Assembly: GCF_000621145.1 (NCBI RefSeq)
Contig: NZ_JHZB01000008.1
Coordinates: 62,001-126,000 of the forward strand
Source of the DNA: Desulfobulbus elongatus DSM 2908
GTDB lineage: Bacteria > Desulfobacterota > Desulfobulbia > Desulfobulbales > Desulfobulbaceae
DNA length: 64,000 nucleotides
Direction of reading: 5' to 3'
Part shown: positions 1 to 7,956 of the stretch, one piece after another
Numbering within the stretch: position 1 is the first letter of the stretch
Layout: every line of letters starts with the position of its first letter
Notes under the pieces: generated by a model
Database searches by the model: none
The model's input: the letters and a program-made list of their open reading frames with translations, nothing else
What the model was told of the DNA's origin: nothing
Made by a program: the position numbers and the translations under genes

Positions 1-113
1 CCAAATGACCAGTCTCTTCCAGACCGGTCTGCTGGCGCCGGCCGCCTGAACACCGCCGAAGGGCTTTCCTCGTCCTCCGGCGGCGATGCGGGCATCCTAT
101 CCGCGCCTGCGGC

Positions 114-599
114 TCACCGCATGGTCGAGGAGGCAATCGTGATGATCTCGAATTCGCGTATCCCGCCGGGTGTCTTGGTCATCACCTCATCGCCCACTTC
201 CTTGCCGAGCAGCGCTCGGCCCAGAGGCGAGAAGACCGAGATCGATCCTTTCTTCACGTCAGCCTCCTCGGGCCCCAGAAGCTGGTAGGTGACTTCGATT
301 TCGGTGGTCAGGTCCATCAGGGTGACAACGGTCCCGAAAACGGCCCGATTGGTGGAAACCTTGGAGCAATCGATGAGTTCGGCCCGACTGATCTTGTCCT
401 TGAGTTCGAGGATTCGCCCTTCGACCAGGCTCTGTCGTTCCTTGGCCGCATGATATTCGGCATTCTCGCTGAGGTCGCCGTGCGCCCTCGCCACTTCGAT
501 CGCTTTGACAATTTCAGGGCGTTCCACCCGTTCAAGCCGTTCCAGCTCGTCCCGAAGTTGCTGATTTCCAGTCAAGGACATCGGGATACGTTCCACCAT
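114..599 (-). CDS. greA: Transcription elongation factor GreA
   Basis: GreA rescues backtracked RNA polymerase by stimulating cleavage of the nascent RNA in the secondary channel. The 161-residue product has the usual length. The N-terminal coiled coil carries the family signature HGDLSENAEYHAAKE, with the acidic tip residues D and E, and the C-terminal half is the FKBP-like domain (VFSPLGRALLGKEVGDEV). The frame is open further upstream, but the start chosen here (MVERIPMS) matches family N-termini and follows an AGGAGGAG ribosome binding site. It lies downstream of the DegT aminotransferase on the same strand, separated by a terminator-like hairpin, so it is probably transcribed on its own. 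Identification is secure. Confidence 0.96.
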   Translation of the reverse strand: MVERIPMSLTGNQQLRDELERLERVERPEIVKAIEVARAHGDLSENAEYHAAKERQSLVEGRILELKDKISRAELIDCSKVSTNRAVFGTVVTLMDLTTEIEVTYQLLGPEEADVKKGSISVFSPLGRALLGKEVGDEVMTKTPGGIREFEIITIASSTMR

Positions 600-629
600 T
601 GCTCCTCCTCCTATGGGTTGCTGCCGACG

Positions 630-671
630 AATTAAAAGAAAGAAGAAAGCGTTGGGATCGCCCAACGCTTT
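630..671 (-). terminator. Rho-independent terminator between aminotransferase gene and greA
   Basis: A perfect 11-bp stem (arms 646-656 and 661-671, loop ATCG) reads on the minus strand into a T-rich run (CTTCTTTCTTTT). It lies 84 bp past the end of the aminotransferase gene and 47 bp before the greA start, so it probably ends the aminotransferase transcript. Confidence 0.75.
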
Positions 672-754
672 CCGGTACCATTTCCTTATGGTCAATACTT
701 CAGTGACGGTGCATCACGCACCCGCGCCGAATCGGCGGCGGCCTGACCGCCGCC

Positions 755-1942
755 TTATCCGGCACGATAAAACTTCCGAATGGTTTCAACCACGTACACC
801 AGTTGCTCGTCCGTGAGTTCGGGGAAGATCGGCAGTGCCAGCGAGCGGGCGGCCGCCTGCTGCGCCACCGGGAAGGACTGCCGCTTGTACCTTTCCGACC
901 GCAGGCATTCCTGCTGGTGCAGACAGAGGGGATAGTAGATCTCGCATCCCACGGAATGCTCCTGCAGGTACTGCCGCAACCGGTCCCGTTCAGGGACGAG
1001 AATGACGAACTGATTGTAGATGTGATGATTGTGCCGCTCGGCCCCCTGAACGCCGGCATGGACCGCCTGCGGCAGGGTGACTTCGTTGCCGGCCAGTCCG
1101 GCCTCGCCAAACAGTTGGCGGTAGCGGTCGGCATTGCGCCGGCGGGCCGCATGCCAGCTGTCGAGATGCGCGAGCTTGACCGTCAGCACCGCGGCCTGGA
1201 TTGGATCGAGTCGAAAATTGCCCCCCACCCGGGAATGGTAATACTTCGGTTCCGCCCCGTGGTTGCGGTTGGACCGCACGATTTCGGCGAACTGCCGGTC
1301 GGAGGCGGTCAGCATGCCGCCGTCGCCGATACCGCCCAGATTCTTGCTGGGGAAAAAGGAGAAACAGCCGCACAATCCCATCGATCCGGCCCGGTGCCAA
1401 GTCACGGCGCCGTTTTCCTCGTACGGGCACTCGGCACCGATGGCCTGGGCGGCATCCTCAATCACCGGCACGCCGTATTCGGTGGCCAGGGCCATGATCC
1501 GCTGCATATCGGCGCATTGTCCGTAGAGGTGCACCGGAATGATCGCCTTGACGCGACTGCCGTTTCTGCGGTCCGCCGCCAAGGCCTCGGCCATCTGCTC
1601 GGGGTCGATATTGAAACTCTCCGGTTCGATATCGACGAACAGCGGCTGCGCGCCCACCCGCAGAATGGTACCCATGGTGGCGAAAAAGGTGTAGGGGGTG
1701 GTGAGCACGAGATCGTCCGGCCCTATGTCCAGAGACATCAGCGCCACCAGCAGGGCGTCGGTTCCCGAACTGAGCCCCACCCCATGATCCGCGCCACAGT
1801 ATCGGGCGATGTTCTGCTCCAGGGTGGTGACCTCGGGCCCGAGGATATAGCCGGTGGAATCGATCACCCGGGTGACGGCTTCGAGAATCTGCGGACGCAA
1901 CGTGGCCAGTTGCGGTTTCAAGTCAAGTAACGGTACATTCAT
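755..1942 (-). CDS. DegT/DnrJ/EryC1/StrS-family PLP aminotransferase
   Basis: This is a 395-residue sugar aminotransferase of the DegT/DnrJ/EryC1/StrS family, which transfers an amino group from glutamate to a keto-sugar nucleotide using pyridoxal phosphate. The start MNVPLLDLKPQ is typical. The substrate loop SSGTDALLVAL, the PLP-contacting VIEDAAQAIGA and the Schiff-base lysine in FFPSKNLGGIGDGG are all present, and the C-terminus has the usual CEIYYPLCLHQQ segment. The specific sugar cannot be read from the sequence; products of this family usually feed O-antigen, lipid A or capsule synthesis. The nearest upstream gene on this strand is rpoH, 53 bp away, and a terminator follows. Family assignment is secure, substrate unknown. 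Confidence 0.9.
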   Translation of the reverse strand: MNVPLLDLKPQLATLRPQILEAVTRVIDSTGYILGPEVTTLEQNIARYCGADHGVGLSSGTDALLVALMSLDIGPDDLVLTTPYTFFATMGTILRVGAQPLFVDIEPESFNIDPEQMAEALAADRRNGSRVKAIIPVHLYGQCADMQRIMALATEYGVPVIEDAAQAIGAECPYEENGAVTWHRAGSMGLCGCFSFFPSKNLGGIGDGGMLTASDRQFAEIVRSNRNHGAEPKYYHSRVGGNFRLDPIQAAVLTVKLAHLDSWHAARRRNADRYRQLFGEAGLAGNEVTLPQAVHAGVQGAERHNHHIYNQFVILVPERDRLRQYLQEHSVGCEIYYPLCLHQQECLRSERYKRQSFPVAQQAAARSLALPIFPELTDEQLVYVVETIRKFYRAG

Positions 1943-1995
1943 CGGTAAACAACGGACAGATAATGGGTATGGGGGGAAGGAGAAGAGCGAAGCGG

Positions 1996-2988
1996 TCAGG
2001 AATACTGGCCATCCGGTCCGGCAGCGAGAATGACGCCGTCGCCGCTGAGGAAATCCTGGATGTCAGGCATTTCTTTTTCGAACTGTTTCCGCAATTTTTT
2101 CAGTAAATTAGCCTCGATTTGCCGGACACGTTCACGGGAGATGTTGAATTCATCGGCAATGGTTTGCAGGGTTTTGGGCTCGTCGCTGAGCAGACGGGTA
2201 TTGAGGATGACCTGCTCCTTGTCGTTGAGCCGGGTGCTGAGATCGGCAAGAATGACCGCCAGCCGCTCGCGCATCTCCTGGCTGGCAACCATCTCCTCGA
2301 TACCCGGTCCGTCGTAGGGCAGGAAATTTTTCTGTTCATCCTCGGAATCGCTGCGCACCGGGGCTTCCAGGGAAACGTCCCAGTTGTCCATACGCTGGCC
2401 CATCTCGATCACTTCGCTTTCCTTGACGTTCAACCGTTCGGCCAACAGCTTGACCTCGGGTTTGAACCCCTGCGACTCCAGGAATTTTTTCTCCTTGTTC
2501 AGGCTGAAAAAGAGCTTGCGCTGGGCCTGGGTGGTGCCGATTTTGACCAGCCGCCAGTTATCCATGATGAATTTGAGGATATAGGCGCGGATCCAATAGG
2601 CGGCATAGTAGGAAAACTTCACTCCCCGGTAGGGATCGAATTTCTTGGTCGCCTGGACCAGGCCGACATTGCCTTCCTGGATGAGGTCCATGAAGTTCTG
2701 CATCCAGTACTTCTGGAAATCCATGGCCACCTTAACCACCAGGCGCAGATTCGAGGAAACCAGCCGATAGGCGGCGTCGGGGTCGCCGGTCTCCTGGAAG
2801 CGCACGGCCAGCTCCTCAGTCTCCTCCCGGCTGAGCAGCTCATACTGGCTGATTTCCTGGAGATAGCGGTGCAGGGCCGGATTGCTGAGCGCGGGCAGGT
2901 TGTCGTCCTGGCTGGTCAGCATCAGGGCATGCTGGCGCGGCTCGTCCACTTCCATGTCCAGATTGTCGGTTTCGCTCTGATCGCTCAT
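1996..2988 (-). CDS. rpoH: RNA polymerase heat-shock sigma factor (sigma32 type)
   Basis: A 330-residue group 3-type sigma70-family factor. Region 2 (NLRLVVKVAMDFQKYW, FMDLIQEGNVGLVQATKKFDP, FSYYAAYWIRAYI), the diagnostic RpoH box (AQRKLFFSLNKEKK) between regions 2 and 3, and the region 4 helix-turn-helix (TLQTIADEFNISRERVRQIE) are all visible. The RpoH box and the lack of a region 1.1 favour RpoH over RpoD or RpoS. The N-terminus is longer than in E. coli RpoH. I chose the ATG beginning MSDQSETDNL; an in-frame extension continues upstream but would run through a leader hairpin. The gene is divergent from lepA. Its targets would be chaperone and protease promoters. Confidence 0.9.
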   Translation of the reverse strand: MSDQSETDNLDMEVDEPRQHALMLTSQDDNLPALSNPALHRYLQEISQYELLSREETEELAVRFQETGDPDAAYRLVSSNLRLVVKVAMDFQKYWMQNFMDLIQEGNVGLVQATKKFDPYRGVKFSYYAAYWIRAYILKFIMDNWRLVKIGTTQAQRKLFFSLNKEKKFLESQGFKPEVKLLAERLNVKESEVIEMGQRMDNWDVSLEAPVRSDSEDEQKNFLPYDGPGIEEMVASQEMRERLAVILADLSTRLNDKEQVILNTRLLSDEPKTLQTIADEFNISRERVRQIEANLLKKLRKQFEKEMPDIQDFLSGDGVILAAGPDGQYS

Positions 2989-3015
2989 GCTTCGTGGCCT
3001 GTCGTAAGAAAACAC

Positions 3016-3050
3016 AACCCTGCAAGGAGTGAGGGCTCGCATGCAGGGTT
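3016..3050 (-). promoter_or_regulatory. Hairpin in the rpoH 5' leader
   Basis: Arms AACCCTGCA (3016-3024) and TGCAGGGTT (3042-3050) form a perfect 9-bp stem in the leader upstream of the rpoH start, followed on the minus strand by the T-rich GTGTTTTCTT. It could be an attenuator or part of a structured leader such as a heat-responsive one. It does not cover the start codon itself, so the role is open. Confidence 0.4.
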
Positions 3051-3195
3051 TCTCTTCCAGCCTACCCGAAAACCAAAAAAAAAACACTTGAATATGACAG
3101 GGATCGGCGGAAGAGTTTTTTTTTGTGGCAATCTATGCTATGGATACCCGCTTCAACGACAGCCCCTCTTCGTTTCACGAGAATTTCGTTTTCCC

Positions 3196-4989
3196 ATGCA
3201 TACCATACGGAATTTCAGCATCATTGCGCACATCGACCATGGCAAGTCCACCCTTGCCGACCGGATGATCCAGCTCTGCAACATCGTCACCGACCGGGAA
3301 TTCAAGGACCAGATCCTCGACACCATGGACATCGAACGGGAGCGCGGCATCACCATCAAGTCGCAGACCATCTGCCTCCCTTTTACTGCCGAGGACGGCG
3401 AGACCTACACCCTGAACCTGGTCGACACGCCCGGCCACGTCGATTTCAGCTACGAGGTTTCCCGGGCCCTGGCTTCCTGCGAGGGCGCCCTGCTGCTCAT
3501 CGACGCGGCCCAGGGCATCGAGGCCCAGACCCTGGCCAATCTCTATCTGGCCATGGAGAACGACCTCGAAGTCCTCCCGGTGATCAACAAGATCGACCTG
3601 CCGGCCGCGGAGCCGGAAAAGGTGGCGGTGCAGATCGAGGAGGACCTGGGACTCGACGGCGCCACCATCCGGATGTGTTCCGCCAAGACCGGCCAGGGGG
3701 TGCGGGAGCTGCTCGATGCCGTGGTCCGGCTGCTGCCGCCGCCCGAGGGCGATCCGGCCGAGCCGCTGGAAGCCCTGATCTTCGATGCCCACTACGATCC
3801 CTATCGCGGCACGGTCATTTCGGTGCGGATCGTCAACGGCACGGTCAGGACTGGCGACCAGATCGTGTTCATGTCCAACGGCGCCGAGTACCGGATCGAG
3901 GAACTGGGCATCTTCCGCCTGCGCCGCGAGCCGCGCCAGCAGCTCGCGGCCGGCGAGATCGGCTACCTCATCGCCGGGGTGAAGACCGTCTCCGACACCC
4001 GGCCCGGCGACACCGTCACCCTCAAGGAGCGCCCCTGCCTGGCGCCCCTGCCCGGCTTCAAGGAGGTGCAGCAGGTCGTTTTCTCCTCGCTCTACCCCAT
4101 CGCCACCGACGAATACGAGGAATTGGCCACCGCCCTGGAAAAGCTGAAACTCAACGACGCCGCCCTCACCTTCCAGAAGGATTCCTCGGCGGCGCTCGGC
4201 TTCGGCTTCCGCTGCGGCTTTCTCGGCCTGCTCCATCTCGAGGTGGTACAGGAACGGCTGGAACGCGAGTTCGACATCAACCTGATTCTGACCGTACCCA
4301 CGGTCAAGTACAAATTCTACCTGCAGAACAAGACCATGCTCGAGGTCGATAACCCCTCCTATTTCCCTGACCCCGGTTCGATCGTCCGCGTCGAGGAGCC
4401 GTACATCAAGGCCACCATCCATATCCCCGAGCGCTACATGGGGGCGGTCATGACGCTCTGCATGGAGCGGCGCGGCGAAAACACCAAATACCACTACCCC
4501 ATGCCCGGCCGGATCGAATTCACCTGCGAACTGCCGCTGGCCGAGGTGATCTACGATTTCTACGACCGGCTCAAGTCCGTGACCCAGGGCTACGGCTCCT
4601 TCGACTACGAGCTGATCGACTACCGGCCCAGCGACCTGGTCAAGCTCGACATCCTGGTGAACGGCGAACAGGTCGACGCCCTCTCCCAGCTCACCCACCG
4701 GTCCAAGGCCAGGGAACGGGGCCTGAAGGCCTGCGAACGGCTGAAGGAGGAAATCCCCCGGCAGATGTTCAAGATCGCCATCCAGGCGGCCATCGGCGGC
4801 ACCATCATTGCCCGGGAAACCATCTCGGCCCTGCGCAAGGACGTCACCGCCAAGTGTTACGGCGGCGACATCACCCGGAAGCGGAAGTTGCTGGAAAAAC
4901 AGAAGGAAGGCAAGAAGCGAATGAAGACCGTGGGCAATGTCGACATTCCCCAGCGCGCCTTCCTCGCGGTCCTCAAATCGGATCAGTAG
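3196..4989 (+). CDS. lepA: Elongation factor 4 (LepA), ribosome back-translocase GTPase
   Basis: EF4/LepA binds ribosomes and influences translocation and initiation under stress. The 597-residue product has the normal length. The N-terminal GTPase domain shows G1 AHIDHGKS, G2 in RERGITIKSQ, G3 DTPGH and G4 NKID. The C-terminus has the LepA-specific block (HRSKARERG, GTIIARE, KRKLLEKQKEGKKRMK). The frame stays open far upstream, antisense to rpoH, but homology begins at MHTIRNFSIIAHIDHGKST. Its last 17 bp overlap the convergent engB gene. Identification is secure; the start has only a weak ribosome binding site. Confidence 0.96.
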   Translation: MHTIRNFSIIAHIDHGKSTLADRMIQLCNIVTDREFKDQILDTMDIERERGITIKSQTICLPFTAEDGETYTLNLVDTPGHVDFSYEVSRALASCEGALLLIDAAQGIEAQTLANLYLAMENDLEVLPVINKIDLPAAEPEKVAVQIEEDLGLDGATIRMCSAKTGQGVRELLDAVVRLLPPPEGDPAEPLEALIFDAHYDPYRGTVISVRIVNGTVRTGDQIVFMSNGAEYRIEELGIFRLRREPRQQLAAGEIGYLIAGVKTVSDTRPGDTVTLKERPCLAPLPGFKEVQQVVFSSLYPIATDEYEELATALEKLKLNDAALTFQKDSSAALGFGFRCGFLGLLHLEVVQERLEREFDINLILTVPTVKYKFYLQNKTMLEVDNPSYFPDPGSIVRVEEPYIKATIHIPERYMGAVMTLCMERRGENTKYHYPMPGRIEFTCELPLAEVIYDFYDRLKSVTQGYGSFDYELIDYRPSDLVKLDILVNGEQVDALSQLTHRSKARERGLKACERLKEEIPRQMFKIAIQAAIGGTIIARETISALRKDVTAKCYGGDITRKRKLLEKQKEGKKRMKTVGNVDIPQRAFLAVLKSDQ

Positions 4990-5608
4990 GCGGAGAAACT
5001 TCGGCGGCCGGGGCGGCGATCCCGGTCGATCCGGCAAAGGCGGCCAGCCGCTGGCGGAGGGCCTCCACGCCCTGGCCGGTCCGGGCGGAAAAGAGAAGAC
5101 GCTCGCCGGCGGTCAGATTCAGGCCGGCATCGAGGGCGGCCGCGTTTTTTTCCTGCTGGTTGCGGGACAGCTTGTCCGCCTTGGTGTAGACCGGCAGAAA
5201 CGGCTTGCCCAGAGCGCGCAGCCAGTCTATCAACTCGCGGTCCAGGATTTTCAGTTCATGCCGCAGATCGATGATCACCACCACGCAGGCCAGGGTGACC
5301 CTGGTTTCGATATAGCCGGAAATCAACCCCTGCCAGCTCTGGCGGACCTGTTGCGAAACCCTGGCAAACCCGTATCCGGGCAGGTCGACCAGGTAGAGGC
5401 CGTCATCCACCAGGAAATAGTTGAGGCTCTGGGTCTTGCCCGGCTTGGCGCTGGTCTTGACCAGATTCGTCCGGCCGACCAGCCGGTTGATCAGGCTCGA
5501 CTTGCCGACGTTGGAGCGGCCGGCGAAAGCGATTTCCGCATGCGCCGACGGCGGCAGCTGCCGGTCGGCGTAGGCGGACAGGAGAAACCGTACCTTGCCG
5601 AAGTCCAT
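4973..5608 (-). CDS. engB: Ribosome biogenesis GTPase EngB/YsxC (YihA)
   Basis: An essential small GTPase involved in 50S ribosomal subunit assembly. The 211-residue protein has G1 AGRSNVGKSS, G2 region with KPGKTQ, G3 DLPGYGFA and G4 TKADK. The start MDFGKVRFLL follows a GGAGGGGAAACG ribosome binding site; the longer open frame upstream overlaps hisG and is not used. It is the last gene of a hisI-hisG-engB set on this strand (36 bp after hisG) and its 3' end overlaps lepA convergently. Confidence 0.94.
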   Translation of the reverse strand: MDFGKVRFLLSAYADRQLPPSAHAEIAFAGRSNVGKSSLINRLVGRTNLVKTSAKPGKTQSLNYFLVDDGLYLVDLPGYGFARVSQQVRQSWQGLISGYIETRVTLACVVVIIDLRHELKILDRELIDWLRALGKPFLPVYTKADKLSRNQQEKNAAALDAGLNLTAGERLLFSARTGQGVEALRQRLAAFAGSTGIAAPAAEVSPPTDPI

Positions 5609-5643
5609 TCGTTTCCCCTCCCGGCCCACGGCCGCCGCGTTCT

Positions 5644-6516
5644 TCAGATGACCTTGTTCAGGGAATACTCGATGATGCCCTCGGCGCCGGCCTTCTTCAG
5701 CTTCGGCACCAGATCGCGTACCTGATGCTCGGAGATGACCGTCTCCACCGAAAACCACTCCTGCTTGTATAACTGGGCCACGGTCGGCGCGTTCAGGCTG
5801 GGCAGCATGGCGATCACCGCCTCCAGCTGCTCCCTGGCGACGTTCATCTTCAGGCCGACGATCCGGTCGGCGCGCAGCGCGCCCTGCAGGAGCATGGCGA
5901 TGTTCTCGATCTTCTCGCGCTTCCACGGATCGGCCATGGCGGCCTTGTTGGCGATCAGCTGGGTATTGGACTGCATCATCTCGTGGATGACCCGCAAGCC
6001 GTGGGCGCGGATGGTCGACTCGGTCTCGGTGACCTCGACGATGGCGTCGGCCAGGCCGGACACGGCCTTGGCCTCGGTGGCGCCCCAGGAAAAGGTGATG
6101 TCCACGGTGAGCCCGCGCTGCTCGAAAAATGTGCGGGTGACGTTGACCAGCTCGGTGGCGATGCGTTTGCCGTCCAGCTGTTCGACCCTGGTGATGTTGG
6201 AGTCGCCGGGCACGGCGATCACCCAGCGGGTGGGTTTCCTGCTGACCTTGGAGTAGACCAGGTCGGCGATGACGGCCACGTCGGACTCGTTCTCCATGGT
6301 CCAGTCCTTGCCGGTGATGCCGGCGTCGAGCATGCCCGATTCCACGTAGCGCGACATCTCCTGCGGCCGGCAGATGGAGCAGGACAGCTCGGGATCGTCG
6401 ACTTCGGGGAAATAGTTGCGCGAGGCCAGTTTGATCTGCCAGCCCGATTTCGCGAACAGGGCGATGGTGGCGTCTTCCAGGCTGCCTTTGGGGATACCCA
6501 GTTTCAGTACATTCAT
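5644..6516 (-). CDS. hisG: ATP phosphoribosyltransferase, long form
   Basis: HisG performs the first step of histidine synthesis, joining ATP and PRPP to form phosphoribosyl-ATP. The 290-residue length and the C-terminal ACT-like regulatory segment (about residues 220-290, with QEWFSVETVISEHQVRDLVPKL) show the long, HisZ-independent form that binds histidine as feedback inhibitor. Family motifs include the N-terminal LGIPKGSLED, GMLDAGITGKDW, and the PRPP-binding region GLADAIVEVTETESTIRAHGL in split form. It sits 39 bp after hisI and 35 bp before engB, so the three are probably co-transcribed. The rest of the his pathway is not in the window. Confidence 0.96.
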   Translation of the reverse strand: MNVLKLGIPKGSLEDATIALFAKSGWQIKLASRNYFPEVDDPELSCSICRPQEMSRYVESGMLDAGITGKDWTMENESDVAVIADLVYSKVSRKPTRWVIAVPGDSNITRVEQLDGKRIATELVNVTRTFFEQRGLTVDITFSWGATEAKAVSGLADAIVEVTETESTIRAHGLRVIHEMMQSNTQLIANKAAMADPWKREKIENIAMLLQGALRADRIVGLKMNVAREQLEAVIAMLPSLNAPTVAQLYKQEWFSVETVISEHQVRDLVPKLKKAGAEGIIEYSLNKVI

Positions 6517-6555
6517 GGTGATACCTGTTGAATCAATGCGTTCGTCTTGAAAATG

Positions 6556-6942
6556 TCATTTGCCGCCGTAAACCGCATCCGGATCGAACACCCGCTCCTG
6601 CTCGCAGACCACCAGGCGGTCGCCTTCCACCCGGCGGTAAAAACAGCTGCGATAGCCGGTGTGGCAGGCCGCCCCGCCCAACTGCTCGACCTTGTACACC
6701 ACCGTGTCCTGATCGCAATCGACCAGAATTTCCTTGATGAGCTGCACGTGGCCGGAGGTTTCCCCCTTCAGCCACAGGCTGGCACGGGAGCGGCTCCAGT
6801 AGTGGGCCTTGCCGGTGGCCAGGGTTTTCTCCCAGGCCAGGCGGTTGATATAGGCGAGCATGAGCACCTCGCCCGTTTTGAAATCCTGGACAACGGCGGG
6901 CAGCAGCCCGTCGGCTGCCTTGGTAAAAGCGAGTTCGATCAT
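6556..6942 (-). CDS. hisI: Phosphoribosyl-AMP cyclohydrolase (HisI, without HisE)
   Basis: HisI opens the purine ring of phosphoribosyl-AMP, the third step of histidine synthesis, in the cytoplasm. The 128-residue protein is the single-domain form; no HisE pyrophosphohydrolase domain follows. The zinc and magnesium site motifs are visible: [13 protein letters not shown] supplies metal-binding aspartates and [15 protein letters not shown] the cysteines. The start MIELAFTKA was chosen because upstream in-frame codons lack similarity to the family. It is first in the hisI-hisG-engB set and is divergent from the FKBP gene. Confidence 0.95.
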   Translation of the reverse strand: MIELAFTKAADGLLPAVVQDFKTGEVLMLAYINRLAWEKTLATGKAHYWSRSRASLWLKGETSGHVQLIKEILVDCDQDTVVYKVEQLGGAACHTGYRSCFYRRVEGDRLVVCEQERVFDPDAVYGGK

Positions 6943-7094
6943 GATGTTCCTGTGCAAGCAAGAGGTGCGTCGCGTTCGAGCGCGAGCGTTGGGAAACCAA
7001 CGGCCCCTCCCCGAACCGAAGCCGGTGGGGAGTCTCCGGCGCGTGACAACCCTCATCTCTCCGGTTTTGGCACGGCATAGGTGGGGTTTGCACA

Positions 7095-7121
7095 TTTATG
7101 CCTTCAAGGCCGCTTTGTCAA
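7095..7121 (-). promoter_or_regulatory. Possible sigma70 promoter for hisI-hisG-engB
   Basis: On the minus strand a perfect TTGACA (7121-7116) is followed after 15 bp by CATAAA (7100-7095). The -35 is ideal, but spacing is short and the -10 is 4 of 6, so this is tentative. Confidence 0.35.
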
Positions 7122-7145
7122 GTCCTCAGTCGCGCACCGGGGTTC

Positions 7146-7174
7146 TTGTCAAACGCCGGAGCAATGGCTATAAT
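7146..7174 (+). promoter_or_regulatory. Strong sigma70-type promoter upstream of the FKBP gene
   Basis: TTGTCA (7146-7151), a 17-bp spacer, and a consensus TATAAT (7169-7174). Transcription would start near 7181, giving a leader of about 36 nt before the FKBP start codon. Confidence 0.8.
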
Positions 7175-7216
7175 GGCTCTCGCCTCATCAACGTCTCTAG
7201 CCAAGGATCGTTTCCC

Positions 7217-7657
7217 ATGCGCCCTGTCCAGTTGTTCGACGTCGTCTCGGTCAGTTACACCGCCACCTTGCCCTCGGGCGAGGTGATCGAGTCCGCTCCG
7301 GCGGAGAAACCACTCACCCTGGCCATAGGCTCGGGCCGGATCCTCAAGGCGGTCGAGGCGTCCCTGCTGGGCATGGAGGCGGGACAAACCAAAACCGTGC
7401 ATATCCAGCCCGAGGACGCCTTTGGCCCGTATCTCCAGACGCTGGTGCAGGAGGTCCCCCGCACCGCTTTCGCCGGCCGCGTCGATCCCAGGCCCGGCAT
7501 GCTCCTTTCGCTCGCCATGGAAAAGGACGGAGCCACGCATCAGGTTCCCGCCACGGTCCTCGCCGCCGGCAACGAAACCGTGACCGTCGATTACAACCAT
7601 CCCCTGGCCGGCAGGGTCATCACCTACACGGTCACCCTGCACGCCATCGGCAACTGA
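7217..7657 (+). CDS. FKBP-type peptidyl-prolyl cis-trans isomerase, SlyD-like
   Basis: A 146-residue isomerase of the SlyD/FKBP group, assisting proline isomerisation during cytoplasmic protein folding. It has the N-terminal FKBP half with TATLPSGEVIESAP, the hinge IGSGRILKAVEASLLGM, the insert-in-flap domain (roughly residues 70-125) and the closing strand VDYNHPLAGRVITYTV typical of SlyD. It lacks the histidine-rich metal-binding tail of E. coli SlyD. The ATG at 7217 follows AAGGA and a strong promoter, and a terminator-like structure follows the stop, so it is probably monocistronic. Confidence 0.88.
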   Translation: MRPVQLFDVVSVSYTATLPSGEVIESAPAEKPLTLAIGSGRILKAVEASLLGMEAGQTKTVHIQPEDAFGPYLQTLVQEVPRTAFAGRVDPRPGMLLSLAMEKDGATHQVPATVLAAGNETVTVDYNHPLAGRVITYTVTLHAIGN

Positions 7658-7694
7658 CGGGGCCTTTCGCCGTATCGATGACCGCCCCGCCGAC

Positions 7695-7736
7695 GACGGG
7701 AGCCGTACCCCTCCGGCTTGTCGACCGTCTTTTTTT
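7695..7736 (+). terminator. Probable Rho-independent terminator after the FKBP gene
   Basis: Outer arms GACGG (7695-7699) and CCGTC (7725-7729) and inner arms AGCCG (7701-7705) and CGGCT (7714-7718) fold into an interrupted stem that runs directly into seven T residues (7730-7736). Confidence 0.6.
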
Positions 7737-7831
7737 CTCCGGTGCATGCGGATCCTTCCGCTGCCGGCCATGAACCGATCATGCGCGAATTCTCTGCCTT
7801 TTCCGAGAACAAGCACCCTCCGAAAAATACC

Positions 7832-7859
7832 TGTACAATCACTTTCGGACACGTACAAT
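7832..7859 (+). promoter_or_regulatory. Candidate promoter of the chemosensory operon
   Basis: TGTACA (7832-7837), 16-bp spacer, TACAAT (7854-7859), in an AT-rich patch about 100 bp before cheA. Both hexamers are good but not perfect matches to sigma70 consensus. No sigma28 or sigma54 motif was found here. Confidence 0.5.
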
Positions 7860-7956
7860 ATTTATAAGATGTAAAGATTCCCAATGGGTTCGAGAAAAAA
7901 ACAGCTGCGGATCGTTTCGGGCCGGCACAGCACCACCGTATTGAGGGAGAACCGAC

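Noticed and set aside
2-49. Short frame ending in TGA at the very start of the window (last residues SLFQTGLLAPAA)
   Set aside because: It could be the 3' end of a gene running in from the left, but 15 codons with no context are not enough to call it.
2119-3195. In-frame extension of lepA of about 360 codons, antisense to rpoH
   Set aside because: LepA similarity starts at 3196, and the extension is the reverse-strand shadow of rpoH.
3175-5037. 620-codon open frame antisense to lepA
   Set aside because: Shadow of lepA, with the leucine/glycine/aspartate-rich look typical of antisense frames.
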